A stretch of 64,000 nucleotides of DNA from Paractinoplanes atraurantiacus. GTDB lineage: Bacteria; Actinomycetota; Actinomycetes; Mycobacteriales; Micromonosporaceae. This document shows, piece by piece, positions 50,975-59,181 of the stretch (position 1 is its first letter; each line of letters opens with the position of its first letter). The position numbers and the translations under genes were made by a program. The notes under the pieces were generated by a model, which was given only the letters and a program-made list of their open reading frames with translations, was not told the origin of the DNA and searched no databases. The stretch is taken from the NCBI RefSeq assembly GCF_900215205.1, contig NZ_OBDY01000003.1:323287-387286 (forward strand). The letters are read 5' to 3'.

Positions 50975-51364
50975 ATGACAATGCGTACTCTCAGGCGAAT
51001 CGCCGCGGCCGGGCTGACCGGCGTGCTGGCGTCGGTGCTGCTCGCGTCCCCGGCGCTGGCCGTGAAGTTCCCGGCCGGCCCGGCCAGTTGGGGCTACACC
51101 ATCAACCTCACCACCGATTCGGGCACGCCGCTGGGCGGGGTATGGACCACGCGGCGCAGTGACGGCCGCTGGGACGTGCACGTCTGCGACTGGTACTCGG
51201 ACGGCTGGATTGTCACCGGCCGCGTCGACCCGGGCAACGGCGTGGTCGCCACGTACAACTCCCAGGGCGTCGGCGAGGCCAACTGCACCGTGGCCACCAC
51301 CAGCGTCCGCAAGTTCCGGCTGGCCTGGCGCGACCTGGCCTCCGACTGGGCACCGCCGCAGTGA
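50975..51364 (+). CDS. Small secreted protein with two cysteines
   Basis: This 129-residue protein has a signal peptide (MRTLRRIAAAGLTGVLASVLLASPALA), then a small beta-rich domain with VHVCDWYSDGWIVTGR and GEANCTVATTSVRKFRLAWRD, likely joined by one disulfide. No known domain is recognised. It stands alone between the hydrolase and the XRE regulator. Confidence 0.72.
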   Translation: MTMRTLRRIAAAGLTGVLASVLLASPALAVKFPAGPASWGYTINLTTDSGTPLGGVWTTRRSDGRWDVHVCDWYSDGWIVTGRVDPGNGVVATYNSQGVGEANCTVATTSVRKFRLAWRDLASDWAPPQ

Positions 51365-51393
51365 TCCTGGCCCTCGTGCTGTCTTGATCAGCC

Positions 51394-52263
51394 GTGCACA
51401 CTGAGGCCGTGGAACGTCACGAGTTCGGCCTCGCGGTGCGTCGACTGCGGGAGAGCACGGCCCCCGCGGCGGTCGGGCTTCCGGCCGGCCGCCGGCGGGT
51501 GCGAGGCCTGCGGCGGGAGGAGCTCGGCGAGCTCGCGGGCATGTCCGCCGACTATGTGCGCCGGCTGGAGCAGGGCCGAAGCCATCCGTCGGCCGGGGTG
51601 GTGAACGCCATCGCCCGCGCATTGCGCGCCGGGCGCGCGGACTACGAGCGGCTGTGCGCGCTGGCCGGGTACGCCGCCGCCGACGGGCAGGTGCCGAACG
51701 AGGTCGGCCCGGGCGCGATGCGGCTGCTGGAGCGCTTCACCGGCACCCCGATGTTCGTCGCCGACGCGGCGATGAACCTGGTCGCGGTCAACAGCGCCTT
51801 CCTGGCCCTGCGCCACTGGCATCTCACCGGGGATCCCTGGGAGTGGAACATCGCCTGGCGTACGTTCTGCGACCCGTTCAGCGAGTTCCAGCAGACCGCG
51901 GCCGACGCCACCGATCATGAGGCGATCCTCGTCGCCCAGCTCAGGACCGCCGCGCTGCGCTACCCGGCCGACGTGTCACTGTCCGCGCTGGTGGATGAGA
52001 TGCGCAGCCGCAGCCGGGCCTTCGACACCCTGTGGCGTACGCCGCGACCGGTGGCGGCCTACGAGAGCAGCGCCGCGTTCACCCATCCGGACGCCGGCGC
52101 CATCACGCTCGTCGGCAGCCTGCTCGCCGTCCCGGGCGACGACCTGGCCGCTCTGATGCTCACCGCGGCGCCGGGCTCGGCCGACGCGGCCCGTCTGGCC
52201 GAGATCGTCGGCGACGCCGGGGAACCGGACGTGATCAGGGTGGGCCAGTCCGGCCCAGGCTGA
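51394..52263 (+). CDS. XRE-family regulator with MmyB-like ligand-binding domain
   Basis: This 289-residue protein starts at GTG 51394. The N-terminal HTH (RGLRREELGELAGMSADYVRRLEQGRSHPSAGVVNAIARALR) is followed by the MmyB-type domain (GTPMFVADAAMNLVAVNSAFLAL, EWNIAWRTFCDPF, ATDHEAILVAQLRTAALRYPAD). Such regulators in actinomycetes often control an adjacent oxidoreductase or short-chain dehydrogenase, and here an NADPH:quinone-type oxidoreductase follows 62 bp downstream on the same strand. The C-terminal domain may bind a fatty-acid-like ligand. Confidence 0.94.
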   Translation: MHTEAVERHEFGLAVRRLRESTAPAAVGLPAGRRRVRGLRREELGELAGMSADYVRRLEQGRSHPSAGVVNAIARALRAGRADYERLCALAGYAAADGQVPNEVGPGAMRLLERFTGTPMFVADAAMNLVAVNSAFLALRHWHLTGDPWEWNIAWRTFCDPFSEFQQTAADATDHEAILVAQLRTAALRYPADVSLSALVDEMRSRSRAFDTLWRTPRPVAAYESSAAFTHPDAGAITLVGSLLAVPGDDLAALMLTAAPGSADAARLAEIVGDAGEPDVIRVGQSGPG

Positions 52264-52325
52264 GTCCGCCCGAACCTGCCAAGTTGAGTGACGTCACCAC
52301 GGCGCTCACGGAAGCAGGTCCAGCG

Positions 52326-53270
52326 ATGAAGGCAGTACGTTTTCACGAGTTCGGCGGTCCCGAGGTTCTGCGCCTCGAGGACGTCGAGCAGCCCACACCG
52401 GGCCCCGGGCAGGTCCGGATCCGGGTCGCCGCGACGTCGTTCAACGGCGTCGACGGCAACATCCGCGCGGGCTACATGCAGGGCCCGATCCCGGTCGAGC
52501 TGCCGCACACCCCCGGCATCGACGTCGCGGGCACGGTCGACGCGCTCGGCGACGGTGTCGGCGACATCGCGCTCGGCGACCAGGTCATCGGCTTCCTGCC
52601 GATGGCCGGGACCGGAGCCGCGGCCGAATATGTGATCGCGCCGGCCGAGATCCTCACCGGCGCGCCCAGGAACATCCCGCTGGCCGACGCGGCGGCGCTC
52701 CCGTTGGTCGGCCTGACCGCGTGGCAGGCGCTGTTCGACCACGGCAAGCTGACCGCCGGTCAACTGGTCCTGATCAACGGCGCCGGCGGCGCGGTCGGCG
52801 GATACGCCGTGCAGCTGGCCAAGGAGGCCGGCGCCCACGTGATCGCCACGGCCGGCCCGCGCAGCGCCGAGCGCGCCCGCACCGCCGGCGCCGACGAGGT
52901 GATCGACCACACCACCACCGACGTGACGGCGGCGGTGACCGAGCCGGTCGACCTCGCCCTCAACCTGGCCCCGGTCGCCCCGGAACAGCTGGCCGCCCTG
53001 CTCACAGTGATCCGTGACGGCGGCACACTGGTCAACACCACCGTCTGGATGCCGGCTCCGTCCGACGAGGACCGCGCCTTGCGCGGCATCGACCTGTTCG
53101 TCCGCAGCGACGCCGACCAGCTGGCCGACCTGGCCGCCCGGGTCAGCACCGGCGAGCTGCGCGTCGAGGTGGCCCAGCGGGTGCCCCTGGCCGACCTGCC
53201 CGCCCTGCACGCCCGGGCCGGCGCGGGCGACCTCCCCGGCAAGACGATCGTCGTCGCCCCCACCGCCTGA
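52326..53270 (+). CDS. NADP-dependent MDR oxidoreductase
   Basis: This 314-residue protein starts at ATG 52326. It has a GroES-like N-terminus (MKAVRFHEFGGPEVLRLEDVEQPTPGPGQVRIRVAATSFNGVDGNIRAGY), a nucleotide-binding region with LINGAGGAVGGYAVQLAKEAGAHVIATAGPRS, and no zinc-binding cysteines. It is a paralogue in type, not a close copy, of the 22366-23328 oxidoreductase. The preceding XRE regulator is its likely controller. Confidence 0.93.
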   Translation: MKAVRFHEFGGPEVLRLEDVEQPTPGPGQVRIRVAATSFNGVDGNIRAGYMQGPIPVELPHTPGIDVAGTVDALGDGVGDIALGDQVIGFLPMAGTGAAAEYVIAPAEILTGAPRNIPLADAAALPLVGLTAWQALFDHGKLTAGQLVLINGAGGAVGGYAVQLAKEAGAHVIATAGPRSAERARTAGADEVIDHTTTDVTAAVTEPVDLALNLAPVAPEQLAALLTVIRDGGTLVNTTVWMPAPSDEDRALRGIDLFVRSDADQLADLAARVSTGELRVEVAQRVPLADLPALHARAGAGDLPGKTIVVAPTA

Positions 53271-53499
53271 CCCCGAGCACGCAGAACTCGGCCTTGGAGA
53301 CCGGACACGTCACGCGCATCGCCGGCCGTCGTACACGTCGAGGCCCGGACCCTTCCAGGTGAGGGAGAAGCGCAGGCGAGCCCTGACCACCCTGCGGGAC
53401 CTGCCGGTCGAGGAGATGACCGGCGCCTACGAGCGCCTCTACCCCCGGTCTTCCACGAGTCGCAGCGGCACTCGCCCTGACCCGCTCGGGCCGTGACCC

Positions 53500-54258
53500 T
53501 CAATCGCGGGGTGACTTCGCGGTACGGCTCGGGGGTGGCACGCCCCGGCGGAGCCGGTCCTGCCAGGCCTCCAGGGTCTTCTGGTACGGCTGCCCGATGT
53601 TCTCGTCCACCCCGTAGATGGCGCCGCGTTCGGCGCGCAACTCCTTCTGCACGTAGACCAGGGCCTGTTCGCGGTCGCCGGCGTACTCCAGCGCGGACGC
53701 CAGGACGAACCAGGTTGCCCGCAGGTCCTTGTCGCTGTACGGCCGGTCCTCCAACTCAGCGAGCATCGCGCTGGACACGGCGATCGAGTCGGTGAGCAAC
53801 TCCTCGTCCCGCAGCTGATAGGCGAGATGGCGCCGGACCGACAGTGTTTCGCGGTGGGTGGGGCCCAGTGCCACGCTCATGTCGTCGGCGAGAGCGCGGA
53901 TCAGCGGGAGCGCCGCGCTCCGGCCGTGCGCCTCGCGGTAGAAGTGGTGGAGGGACCGGCGGGCCTCGAACGTCTTCAGGTGCTCCGCGCCGAACTCTGC
54001 CGTCCGGTCCGCCGCCTCCGCCTCCGCGGAGCGTTGCGCCGCGGTCGGGTCACCGTCGGCCACCAGCCAGTAACGCACCTTCAGCCTGGCCTCGGCGGTG
54101 TCGGGATGCCAGCGCCCCAGCGCCTGTGTCAGATACGCGAGCGACTCCTCGGTGCGCTCCGGTGTCATCGCCGCCGGCCGGGTCCAGCTCGCGAATCTCC
54201 GTAGCACCCGCCGGCGCCGCAGCACTGCCACCATCCCCATGCGGGAATGCTCCACCAT
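53500..54258 (-). CDS. TPR-like protein of unknown function
   Basis: The protein has about 252 residues from ATG 54258. It is almost all helical with tetratricopeptide-like spacing: ERTEESLAYLTQALGRWHPDTAEARLKVRYWLVADGDPTAAQ, EFGAEHLKTFEARRSLHHFY, ALGPTHRETLSVRRHLAYQL, DLRATWFVLASALEYAGDREQALVYVQKELRAERGAIYG. The A-x-x-G-P-x-H-x-x-T-L pattern is typical of actinobacterial FxSxx/ATPase-associated TPR arrays. Upstream in the same frame the sequence loses coding character, so the start is uncertain. Confidence 0.6.
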   Translation of the reverse strand: MVEHSRMGMVAVLRRRRVLRRFASWTRPAAMTPERTEESLAYLTQALGRWHPDTAEARLKVRYWLVADGDPTAAQRSAEAEAADRTAEFGAEHLKTFEARRSLHHFYREAHGRSAALPLIRALADDMSVALGPTHRETLSVRRHLAYQLRDEELLTDSIAVSSAMLAELEDRPYSDKDLRATWFVLASALEYAGDREQALVYVQKELRAERGAIYGVDENIGQPYQKTLEAWQDRLRRGVPPPSRTAKSPRD

Positions 54259-54461
54259 GGCCGATCGGCAGTCCACCCGCAGGCGCGCCAGTCGGCTGAC
54301 ACCTGTTGACGCTTTCGGCTGAGCCGGACCGGGAGCGCGTCGTCCAGCGCCGGGCCGCCGCGGCCCGCAATCTCGGCCGCCGGCATCGTCGCACCGATCA
54401 CCCGGCGAGATCCGCTGCCTATGAGCAGGCGTTCCCGCCGGCGCGAGGGTCCGACGTCCCA

Positions 54462-54502
54462 CAAAAAGTTCAGGCCGTATAGCTCGAAAGCTATACGGCC
54501 TG
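54462..54502 (-). terminator. Intrinsic terminator of tRNA-Lys
   Basis: On the minus strand, downstream of the tRNA, a perfect 14-bp stem (54471-54484 with 54489-54502) closes a TTCG tetraloop, followed three bases later by CTTTTTG (54462-54468). This is one of the cleanest rho-independent terminators in the window. Confidence 0.85.
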
Positions 54503-54510
54503 ATGCTGCA

Positions 54511-54586
54511 TGGTGCGCCGCGTAGGACTTGAACCTACAACCCGCGGATTAAGAGTCCGCTGCTCTGCCAGTTGAGCTAGCGGCGC
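54511..54586 (-). tRNA. tRNA-Lys (anticodon CTT)
   Basis: The minus strand reads GCGCCGC for the 5' acceptor arm, a D-arm AGCTCAACTGGCAGAGC, an anticodon stem-loop with CTCTTAA (anticodon CTT, lysine), a T-arm GGTTCAAGTCC and the matching GCGGCGC acceptor strand. It ends ACCA, so CCA is encoded. Length 76 nt. All arms pair. Confidence 0.97.
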
Positions 54587-54730
54587 TCGTTGGCAACGGG
54601 GAAACATTAGCACCCACCCCGGCCCAGGCTGAAATCCACCCCCCTCCGAAAGATCTCAGCCTCGGGGAGGACTCGATCTCTTGCATCCATGAGGCAGGAT
54701 GCAACGGCAAACTTCAGATCGGCTTCGGGG

Positions 54731-55963
54731 ATGGTCAGCATGCGGCGCACGCTCGTGGCGTTCATGGCGACGGCAGTGATCACGCCGCTCGCGCTGTCGG
54801 GGTGTGGCGGCGATGAGGACAAAGGCGACAAACCACACGCCTGGGTGGATCCGTCCGCCTCCTCGAGTGCGGGTGCGAACGCCCCGATCGTGGAGTCGGC
54901 CACCGTGCCGATCAGCCTGGCCGTGACGCCGGCCGCCGGGAAGACCAACGTGCCGGTGAGCACCGAGATCGGTTTCAAGGTCGCCGGGGCCAAGGTGACG
55001 AGCGTCGCACTCAAAGACTCGGCCGGGGCCGCCGTCAAGGGCACCCTGCGCGCCGACGGCTCCTCCTGGGTGCCGAGCACGCCTCTCAAGACCAAGCAGA
55101 CGTATGCGGCAAGCGTCACCGCCACCAGCGAAGGCGGCCAGACCAAGACGGCCACCACGAAGTTCACCACCATGGGCGCCCCCGGCAAGAAGACCGGCAC
55201 CGGCCTCTACCTGTTCGACGGCAAGACGTACGGCGTGGCCATGCCCGTCGTCGTCGAGTTCAGCCCGGGCATCAAGAAGGCCGACCGGGCCGCCGTCGAG
55301 CGCCGCCTGTTCGTCACCACGAGCCCGGCCCAGCCGGGTGTCTGGTCGTGGACCTCGACCGGCACGCAGGCGTACTACCGCGGTCCCGAGTTCTGGAAGT
55401 CCGGCACCACGATCTCGGTGCGGGTCGCCGTCGGCGGTCTGCCGACCGGCGGCGGGCGCTACGGCGACCGTGACCGGAGCGCCACCGCCAAGATCGGCCG
55501 GGACTTCGAGATGAAGGTCGACAACGCGAGCAAGAAGATGACCGTGTTGCGCGACGGCAAGACGGTGAAGACGATGCCGGTGAGTCTCGGCAAGAAGAGC
55601 ACCCCGTCGTCGAGCGGCACCATGGTCGTGATGGACAAGCTGGCCGAGACGGTGTTCGACACCACCGCCGAGCTGGGCCCGGTCAACGGCTACCGCACCG
55701 AGATCCAGTACGCGCAGCGCCTCACCTGGTCGGGGCAGTACATCCACTCGGCGCCGTGGTCGACCGGCGCCCAGGGCAGCCGCAACGTCTCGCACGGCTG
55801 CGTGAACGTGTCGCCGTCGAACGCCCGCTGGCTGTTCGAGAACACGTTGATCGGCGACCCGGTCACGGTGAAGGGCACCGAGGACAAACTGGACTACGGC
55901 AACGGATGGACGCCGTGGGACGTGAGTTGGGAAGAGTTCAAGAAGGGCTCTGCCCTGAAATAG
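54731..55963 (+). CDS. L,D-transpeptidase lipoprotein (Ig-like plus YkuD domains), copy 1
   Basis: This 410-residue protein has lipobox TPLALSGC. Two Ig-like domains (SLAVTPAAGKTNVPVSTEIGFKV; GTGLYLFDGKTYGVAMPVVVEFSPGIKKADRAAVERRLFVTTS) precede a YkuD catalytic domain with IHSAPWS and the active-site SHGCVNVS (Cys nucleophile, His, Gly). It forms 3-3 cross-links in peptidoglycan outside the membrane. The layout is that of actinobacterial LdtMt2-type enzymes. ATG 54731 is chosen; ATG 54740 is also possible. A second enzyme of identical length follows 119 bp downstream. Confidence 0.95.
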   Translation: MVSMRRTLVAFMATAVITPLALSGCGGDEDKGDKPHAWVDPSASSSAGANAPIVESATVPISLAVTPAAGKTNVPVSTEIGFKVAGAKVTSVALKDSAGAAVKGTLRADGSSWVPSTPLKTKQTYAASVTATSEGGQTKTATTKFTTMGAPGKKTGTGLYLFDGKTYGVAMPVVVEFSPGIKKADRAAVERRLFVTTSPAQPGVWSWTSTGTQAYYRGPEFWKSGTTISVRVAVGGLPTGGGRYGDRDRSATAKIGRDFEMKVDNASKKMTVLRDGKTVKTMPVSLGKKSTPSSSGTMVVMDKLAETVFDTTAELGPVNGYRTEIQYAQRLTWSGQYIHSAPWSTGAQGSRNVSHGCVNVSPSNARWLFENTLIGDPVTVKGTEDKLDYGNGWTPWDVSWEEFKKGSALK

Positions 55964-55992
55964 GTCTGAAATAAGCGAAATGTCCAAAACTA

Positions 55993-56020
55993 AATCCCGA
56001 GGCGGCACGATTCCGGGATT
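55993..56020. other. 7-bp dyad between the two L,D-transpeptidase genes
   Basis: AATCCCG (55993-55999) and CGGGATT (56014-56020) are perfect inverted repeats with a 14-nt loop. No T-run follows, so it could be an operator, an mRNA processing hairpin or a weak terminator between the paralogues. Confidence 0.35.
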
Positions 56021-56082
56021 GGTCACCGGGGAAAAACGAAGCAGTATTGGGCGCCGGGGATGACGACGCCGTGAGAGGGACC

Positions 56083-57315
56083 ATGAAGACCTGGGGTATG
56101 AAACGCTGGCGGCTCGCCGCGATCACTGTGATCGCGGGAAGTGTGGTGCTGAGCTCCGCCGCCTGCGGCGGTGACGACAAGAAGTCGTCGTCGTGGCAGG
56201 GCGCCACACCGGGCTCCAGCGCGGGCGCGCCCGCGGGCGGTTCCGAGTCGGAGGCGCCGAAGCCGAGCACCGTCGCGGTGAGCTCGCCGGCCGCCGACGC
56301 CAAGAACGTCGTCGCCATCAGCCCGATCAAATACACCACCGAGGATGCCGACAGCACCGAGGTGAGTGTGACCGACCCCGCCGGCAAAGAGGTCGAGGGC
56401 ACCCTCGACAAGGACGCCAAGACCTTCACGCCGGCCAAGGCCCTGGCCTACGGCACGAAATACACGGTCACGGTGACCGGCCCTGAGGCCGAGGGCAAGA
56501 CCAACACCACCACGAGCACCTTCACCACCATGGCGAAGCCCTCGAAGACGATCCGCGCGACCAGCTTCCTCGGCGACAACCAGACGGTCGGCGTCGGCAT
56601 GCCGCTGATCATCAAGTTCAACCAGAGCATCCCCGAGAGCTACCGCGACGACGTCGAGCGCCGCATGACGGTCACCGCCACCCCGGCCCAGGAGGGCACC
56701 TGGCACTGGACCAGCGCGACCGAGGTGCACTACCGGCCCAAGGTCTACTGGAAGGCCAACTCGAAGGTCTTCTACAAGGTGGCCCTGGGCGGCGTCCCGC
56801 TGGGCAACGGCTACTACGGCCGCACCGACATGACCGTCGACCTCAAGATCGGCCGCTCGCTGATCATGACGGTGTCGAACAAGACCAAGCAGATGACGGT
56901 CAAGGAGAACGGCAAGGTCATCAAGACGCTGCCGGTCAGCCTGGGCAAGCCGAAGACCCCGTCCTCGAGCGGCACGATGGTCGTCATCGAGAAGAAGAAG
57001 CACACGGTCTTCGACACGATGGACGAGCTCGGTCCCGAGGAGGGCTACCGCACGCCGATCGACTTCGCCCAGCGCATCACCTGGTCCGGGCAGTACATCC
57101 ACGCCGCTCCCTGGTCCGAGGGCAAGCAGGGCAAGGTCAACGTCTCGCACGGCTGCGTGAACGTCTCCGAGGCGATGGGCGCCTGGCTGTTCAACAAGAC
57201 CCTCATGGGCGACGTGATCACGGTCTCCGGCACCGAGGAGAAGCTGAAGAACGGCAACGGCTGGACCGACTGGAACATGAGCTGGGAAGAGTACAAGAAG
57301 GGCTCGTACCTCTAA
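56083..57315 (+). CDS. L,D-transpeptidase lipoprotein (Ig-like plus YkuD domains), copy 2
   Basis: This 410-residue protein starts at ATG 56083 after GAGAGGG. Lipobox VVLSSAAC, two Ig-like domains and a YkuD domain with IHAAPWS and SHGCVNVS are present. It has the same length and domain order as copy 1; conserved blocks include SSSGTMVV, LTWSGQYIH/ITWSGQYIH and the C-terminal (N)GNGWT...SWEE(F/Y)KKGS. Differences are spread through the Ig-like parts, suggesting an old tandem duplication. Both cysteines are intact, so both should be active. Confidence 0.95.
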   Translation: MKTWGMKRWRLAAITVIAGSVVLSSAACGGDDKKSSSWQGATPGSSAGAPAGGSESEAPKPSTVAVSSPAADAKNVVAISPIKYTTEDADSTEVSVTDPAGKEVEGTLDKDAKTFTPAKALAYGTKYTVTVTGPEAEGKTNTTTSTFTTMAKPSKTIRATSFLGDNQTVGVGMPLIIKFNQSIPESYRDDVERRMTVTATPAQEGTWHWTSATEVHYRPKVYWKANSKVFYKVALGGVPLGNGYYGRTDMTVDLKIGRSLIMTVSNKTKQMTVKENGKVIKTLPVSLGKPKTPSSSGTMVVIEKKKHTVFDTMDELGPEEGYRTPIDFAQRITWSGQYIHAAPWSEGKQGKVNVSHGCVNVSEAMGAWLFNKTLMGDVITVSGTEEKLKNGNGWTDWNMSWEEYKKGSYL

Positions 57316-57326
57316 GGGCAGCGTCG

Positions 57327-57363
57327 AAAGGGCTCGGCCGTCTTCGGCCGGGCCCTTTTGCTT
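57327..57363 (+). terminator. Intrinsic terminator after L,D-transpeptidase copy 2
   Basis: A 14-bp stem with one G-T pair (57327-57340 with 57345-57358) and loop TCTT is followed by TTTTGCTTTTG. It lies 12 bp after the stop codon. Confidence 0.85.
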
Positions 57364-57396
57364 TTGTACGCCGGTAAGCCCACCTAATCTGGAGGA

Positions 57397-57807
57397 ATGC
57401 GACAAATCGCGGGAGTTCTGGCGCTGACCGTCCTGCTCGTGACGTCCGGGTGCTCGGGGGATGACGAGCCGGCGCCGGTGATCTCGACGGCGGCCACCGT
57501 CGCGGCGTCGAGCGCCGCCGCGGAGATCGTCGACGACCCGCCCGGCACGCTGACCTGCACCGCGCTCGCCGCCGCGGTGGCCGACGCCAGCCTCATGCAG
57601 GACGGGGTGGTCGACGGCATCGTCGGGGCCAGCTCCACCGCGGACGCGCCGGTGGCCGATGCCGCGCAGGCGCTCGCCGTGGCGTACACCCAAGCAAGCG
57701 CAAGTAAAGGCACGGAGAGTGAGCCCGACGCGGTCGCCGCGGTCAGCGCGGCCGCCGCCGACATGGTCCAAGTATGTGCGGACAGCGGGCTACAGACGGT
57801 CGGATGA
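57397..57807 (+). CDS. Small lipoprotein of unknown function
   Basis: This 136-residue protein has signal MRQIAGVLALTVLLVTSGC with a clear lipobox, an acidic/Ala-rich linker and a helical domain (TLTCTALAAAVADASLMQDGVVDGIVGASSTADAPVADAAQALAVAYTQASASKG). Two cysteines (LTC, QVCADSG) may pair. No family is recognised. It follows the terminator, so it has its own promoter. Confidence 0.75.
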   Translation: MRQIAGVLALTVLLVTSGCSGDDEPAPVISTAATVAASSAAAEIVDDPPGTLTCTALAAAVADASLMQDGVVDGIVGASSTADAPVADAAQALAVAYTQASASKGTESEPDAVAAVSAAAADMVQVCADSGLQTVG

Positions 57808-57998
57808 GCCCCAGAGTGCCATTGATGGTCGTAAAAGCGGACAAAGAACGCGCCGCTGACCTGCGGAATCAGACGATCGGGCAATGCCTTCCGGCTGTTT
57901 CTCCATGTGTAGCGAGAAGGTGACGCTCGGGTCTTTCGCGATCACCGGACGACGTGCAAGATGCATGCCCGGAGCGGGGCTCTTAGAAAGGAACCGCG

Positions 57999-58865
57999 AT
58001 GGCGCAGATCCATCATTTCGACCACGGGTGGATCACACCGACGGTCAGCTACGTCCTCTCGGTGCTGGGCTCGATGCTGGGCCTGACATGCGCTGTCCGG
58101 CTACGCTCGGCAACCGCGCGCGGTGAACGGACCTGGTGGCTGGTGCTCGCGTCGCTGTCGCTGGGCGGCACGGCGATCTGGAGCATGCACTTCGTCGCCA
58201 TGATGGGCTTCAGTGTCAGCGGCACGCCGATCCGCTACGACGTCGGCCTCACCGCCGCCAGTGCGATCATCGCGGTGGTCGCGGTCGGCCTGGGCCTGGC
58301 GATCGCGGCGCTCGGCAAGGGCGCGCAGAACTTCCGGATCATCGCGGGTGGCGTCATCGCCGGTCTCGGCGTGGCGGCGATGCACTACACCGGCATGGCC
58401 GCGATGAACCTCAACGGCGACGTCTCGTACGGGATGACGTACGTCGGCCTGTCGATCGGCATCGCGGTCGTCGCCGCGGCCGTGGCGCTGTTCCTGGCGG
58501 TCACCGTCCGCCGTCCGCTGGTCATCTTCGCCGCCGCGCTCGTCATGGGCATCGCGGTCAACGGCATGCACTTCACCGGCATGCTCGCGATGTCGGTCGA
58601 GGCCGCGCCGTCGACCGGCGACCTGCCCGGCGCGACCGCCGGCGGCATGCTGGTCCCGATCGGCCTGGCCGTGGTCTTCGGCATCATCGGCCTGGCGTAC
58701 GCGCTGATGTCGGCCCCGACCGAGGAGGACCGCGCGGCCGCGGCCTACCTGGCCCAGCGCCGCGAGGAGGCCGCCGCCCGCGTCCCGCAGCAGGCGACCG
58801 GCCCGGAGCGGGCCGGCGGCCTGAGCTCGGGTGCCTGGACCTATCGGGACCGCTCGTCTCGCTGA
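57999..58865 (+). CDS. MHYT-domain membrane sensor
   Basis: This 288-residue protein starts at ATG 57999 after AAAGGAA. Seven membrane helices carry the MHYT signatures: IWSMHFVAMMGF, AAMHYTGMAAM and NGMHFTGMLAMSV, the His/Met residues thought to bind copper or sense gases (O2, CO, NO). A short cytosolic tail (TEEDRAAAAYLAQRREEAAARV...) replaces the usual GGDEF/EAL or kinase output. It therefore needs a partner or acts as a bare sensor. The 191-bp leader upstream has no recognised riboswitch. Confidence 0.94.
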   Translation: MAQIHHFDHGWITPTVSYVLSVLGSMLGLTCAVRLRSATARGERTWWLVLASLSLGGTAIWSMHFVAMMGFSVSGTPIRYDVGLTAASAIIAVVAVGLGLAIAALGKGAQNFRIIAGGVIAGLGVAAMHYTGMAAMNLNGDVSYGMTYVGLSIGIAVVAAAVALFLAVTVRRPLVIFAAALVMGIAVNGMHFTGMLAMSVEAAPSTGDLPGATAGGMLVPIGLAVVFGIIGLAYALMSAPTEEDRAAAAYLAQRREEAAARVPQQATGPERAGGLSSGAWTYRDRSSR

Positions 58866-58880
58866 GCTAGATCTTCGAGA

Positions 58881-58909
58881 AAGCCGGCGCCCCGGGCGCC
58901 GGCTTTTTT
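58881..58909 (+). terminator. Intrinsic terminator after the MHYT gene
   Basis: AAGCCGGCGC pairs with GCGCCGGCTT across a short GC-rich loop, followed by TTTT. It begins 15 bp after the MHYT stop. Confidence 0.88.
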
Positions 58910-59181
58910 GTGCTGTTTGTCTCCGGGCAGCTACTTGCCCTGGCGTCATAGCGGCGCGTTTCGATCGAAGGCGCTTTGCGAGGGCTCACCCCTCCTGGGC
59001 GTTTCCGACTACGGAGCGTGTCCGCCGTACGCACGCTTGGATCCAGTTGATCTTTGCTTGTCCTCGCCTTTCGCCCCTCGGTGCCGCCGCCGGTTGCGCC
59101 CGCCTGTTGATCTTGGCCGGGTGTTACAACCAAAGGCGGTTAGCCTCTTTCTTCAACGGCGAGAAGAAGAGGCAGGGCGAC
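58910..59181. other. Intergenic region upstream of the KAS III-like gene
   Basis: No supported gene lies between the MHYT terminator and ATG 59182. The last 60 bp are more AT-rich (TGTTACAACCAAAGGCGGTT, then TCTTTCTTCAACG) and end in AGAAGAGGCAGGG, a ribosome binding site; the promoter is probably here. Short open frames in this stretch lack coding character. Confidence 0.5.

Noticed and set aside
53359..53472. Short fragment VREKRRRALTTLRDLPVEEMTGAYERLYP followed in another frame by VFHESQRHSP
   Set aside because: It could be a broken gene end, but it is too short and without a recognisable family to annotate.
54656..57771. Long minus-strand frames opposite the two L,D-transpeptidases
   Set aside because: The translations are Ala/Arg/Gly/His/Val-rich shadows of well-supported plus-strand genes.
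57808..57998. c-di-GMP (GEMM-type) riboswitch before the MHYT gene
   Set aside because: The conserved GEMM core and paired arms cannot be found; only scattered similarity to short motifs is present.
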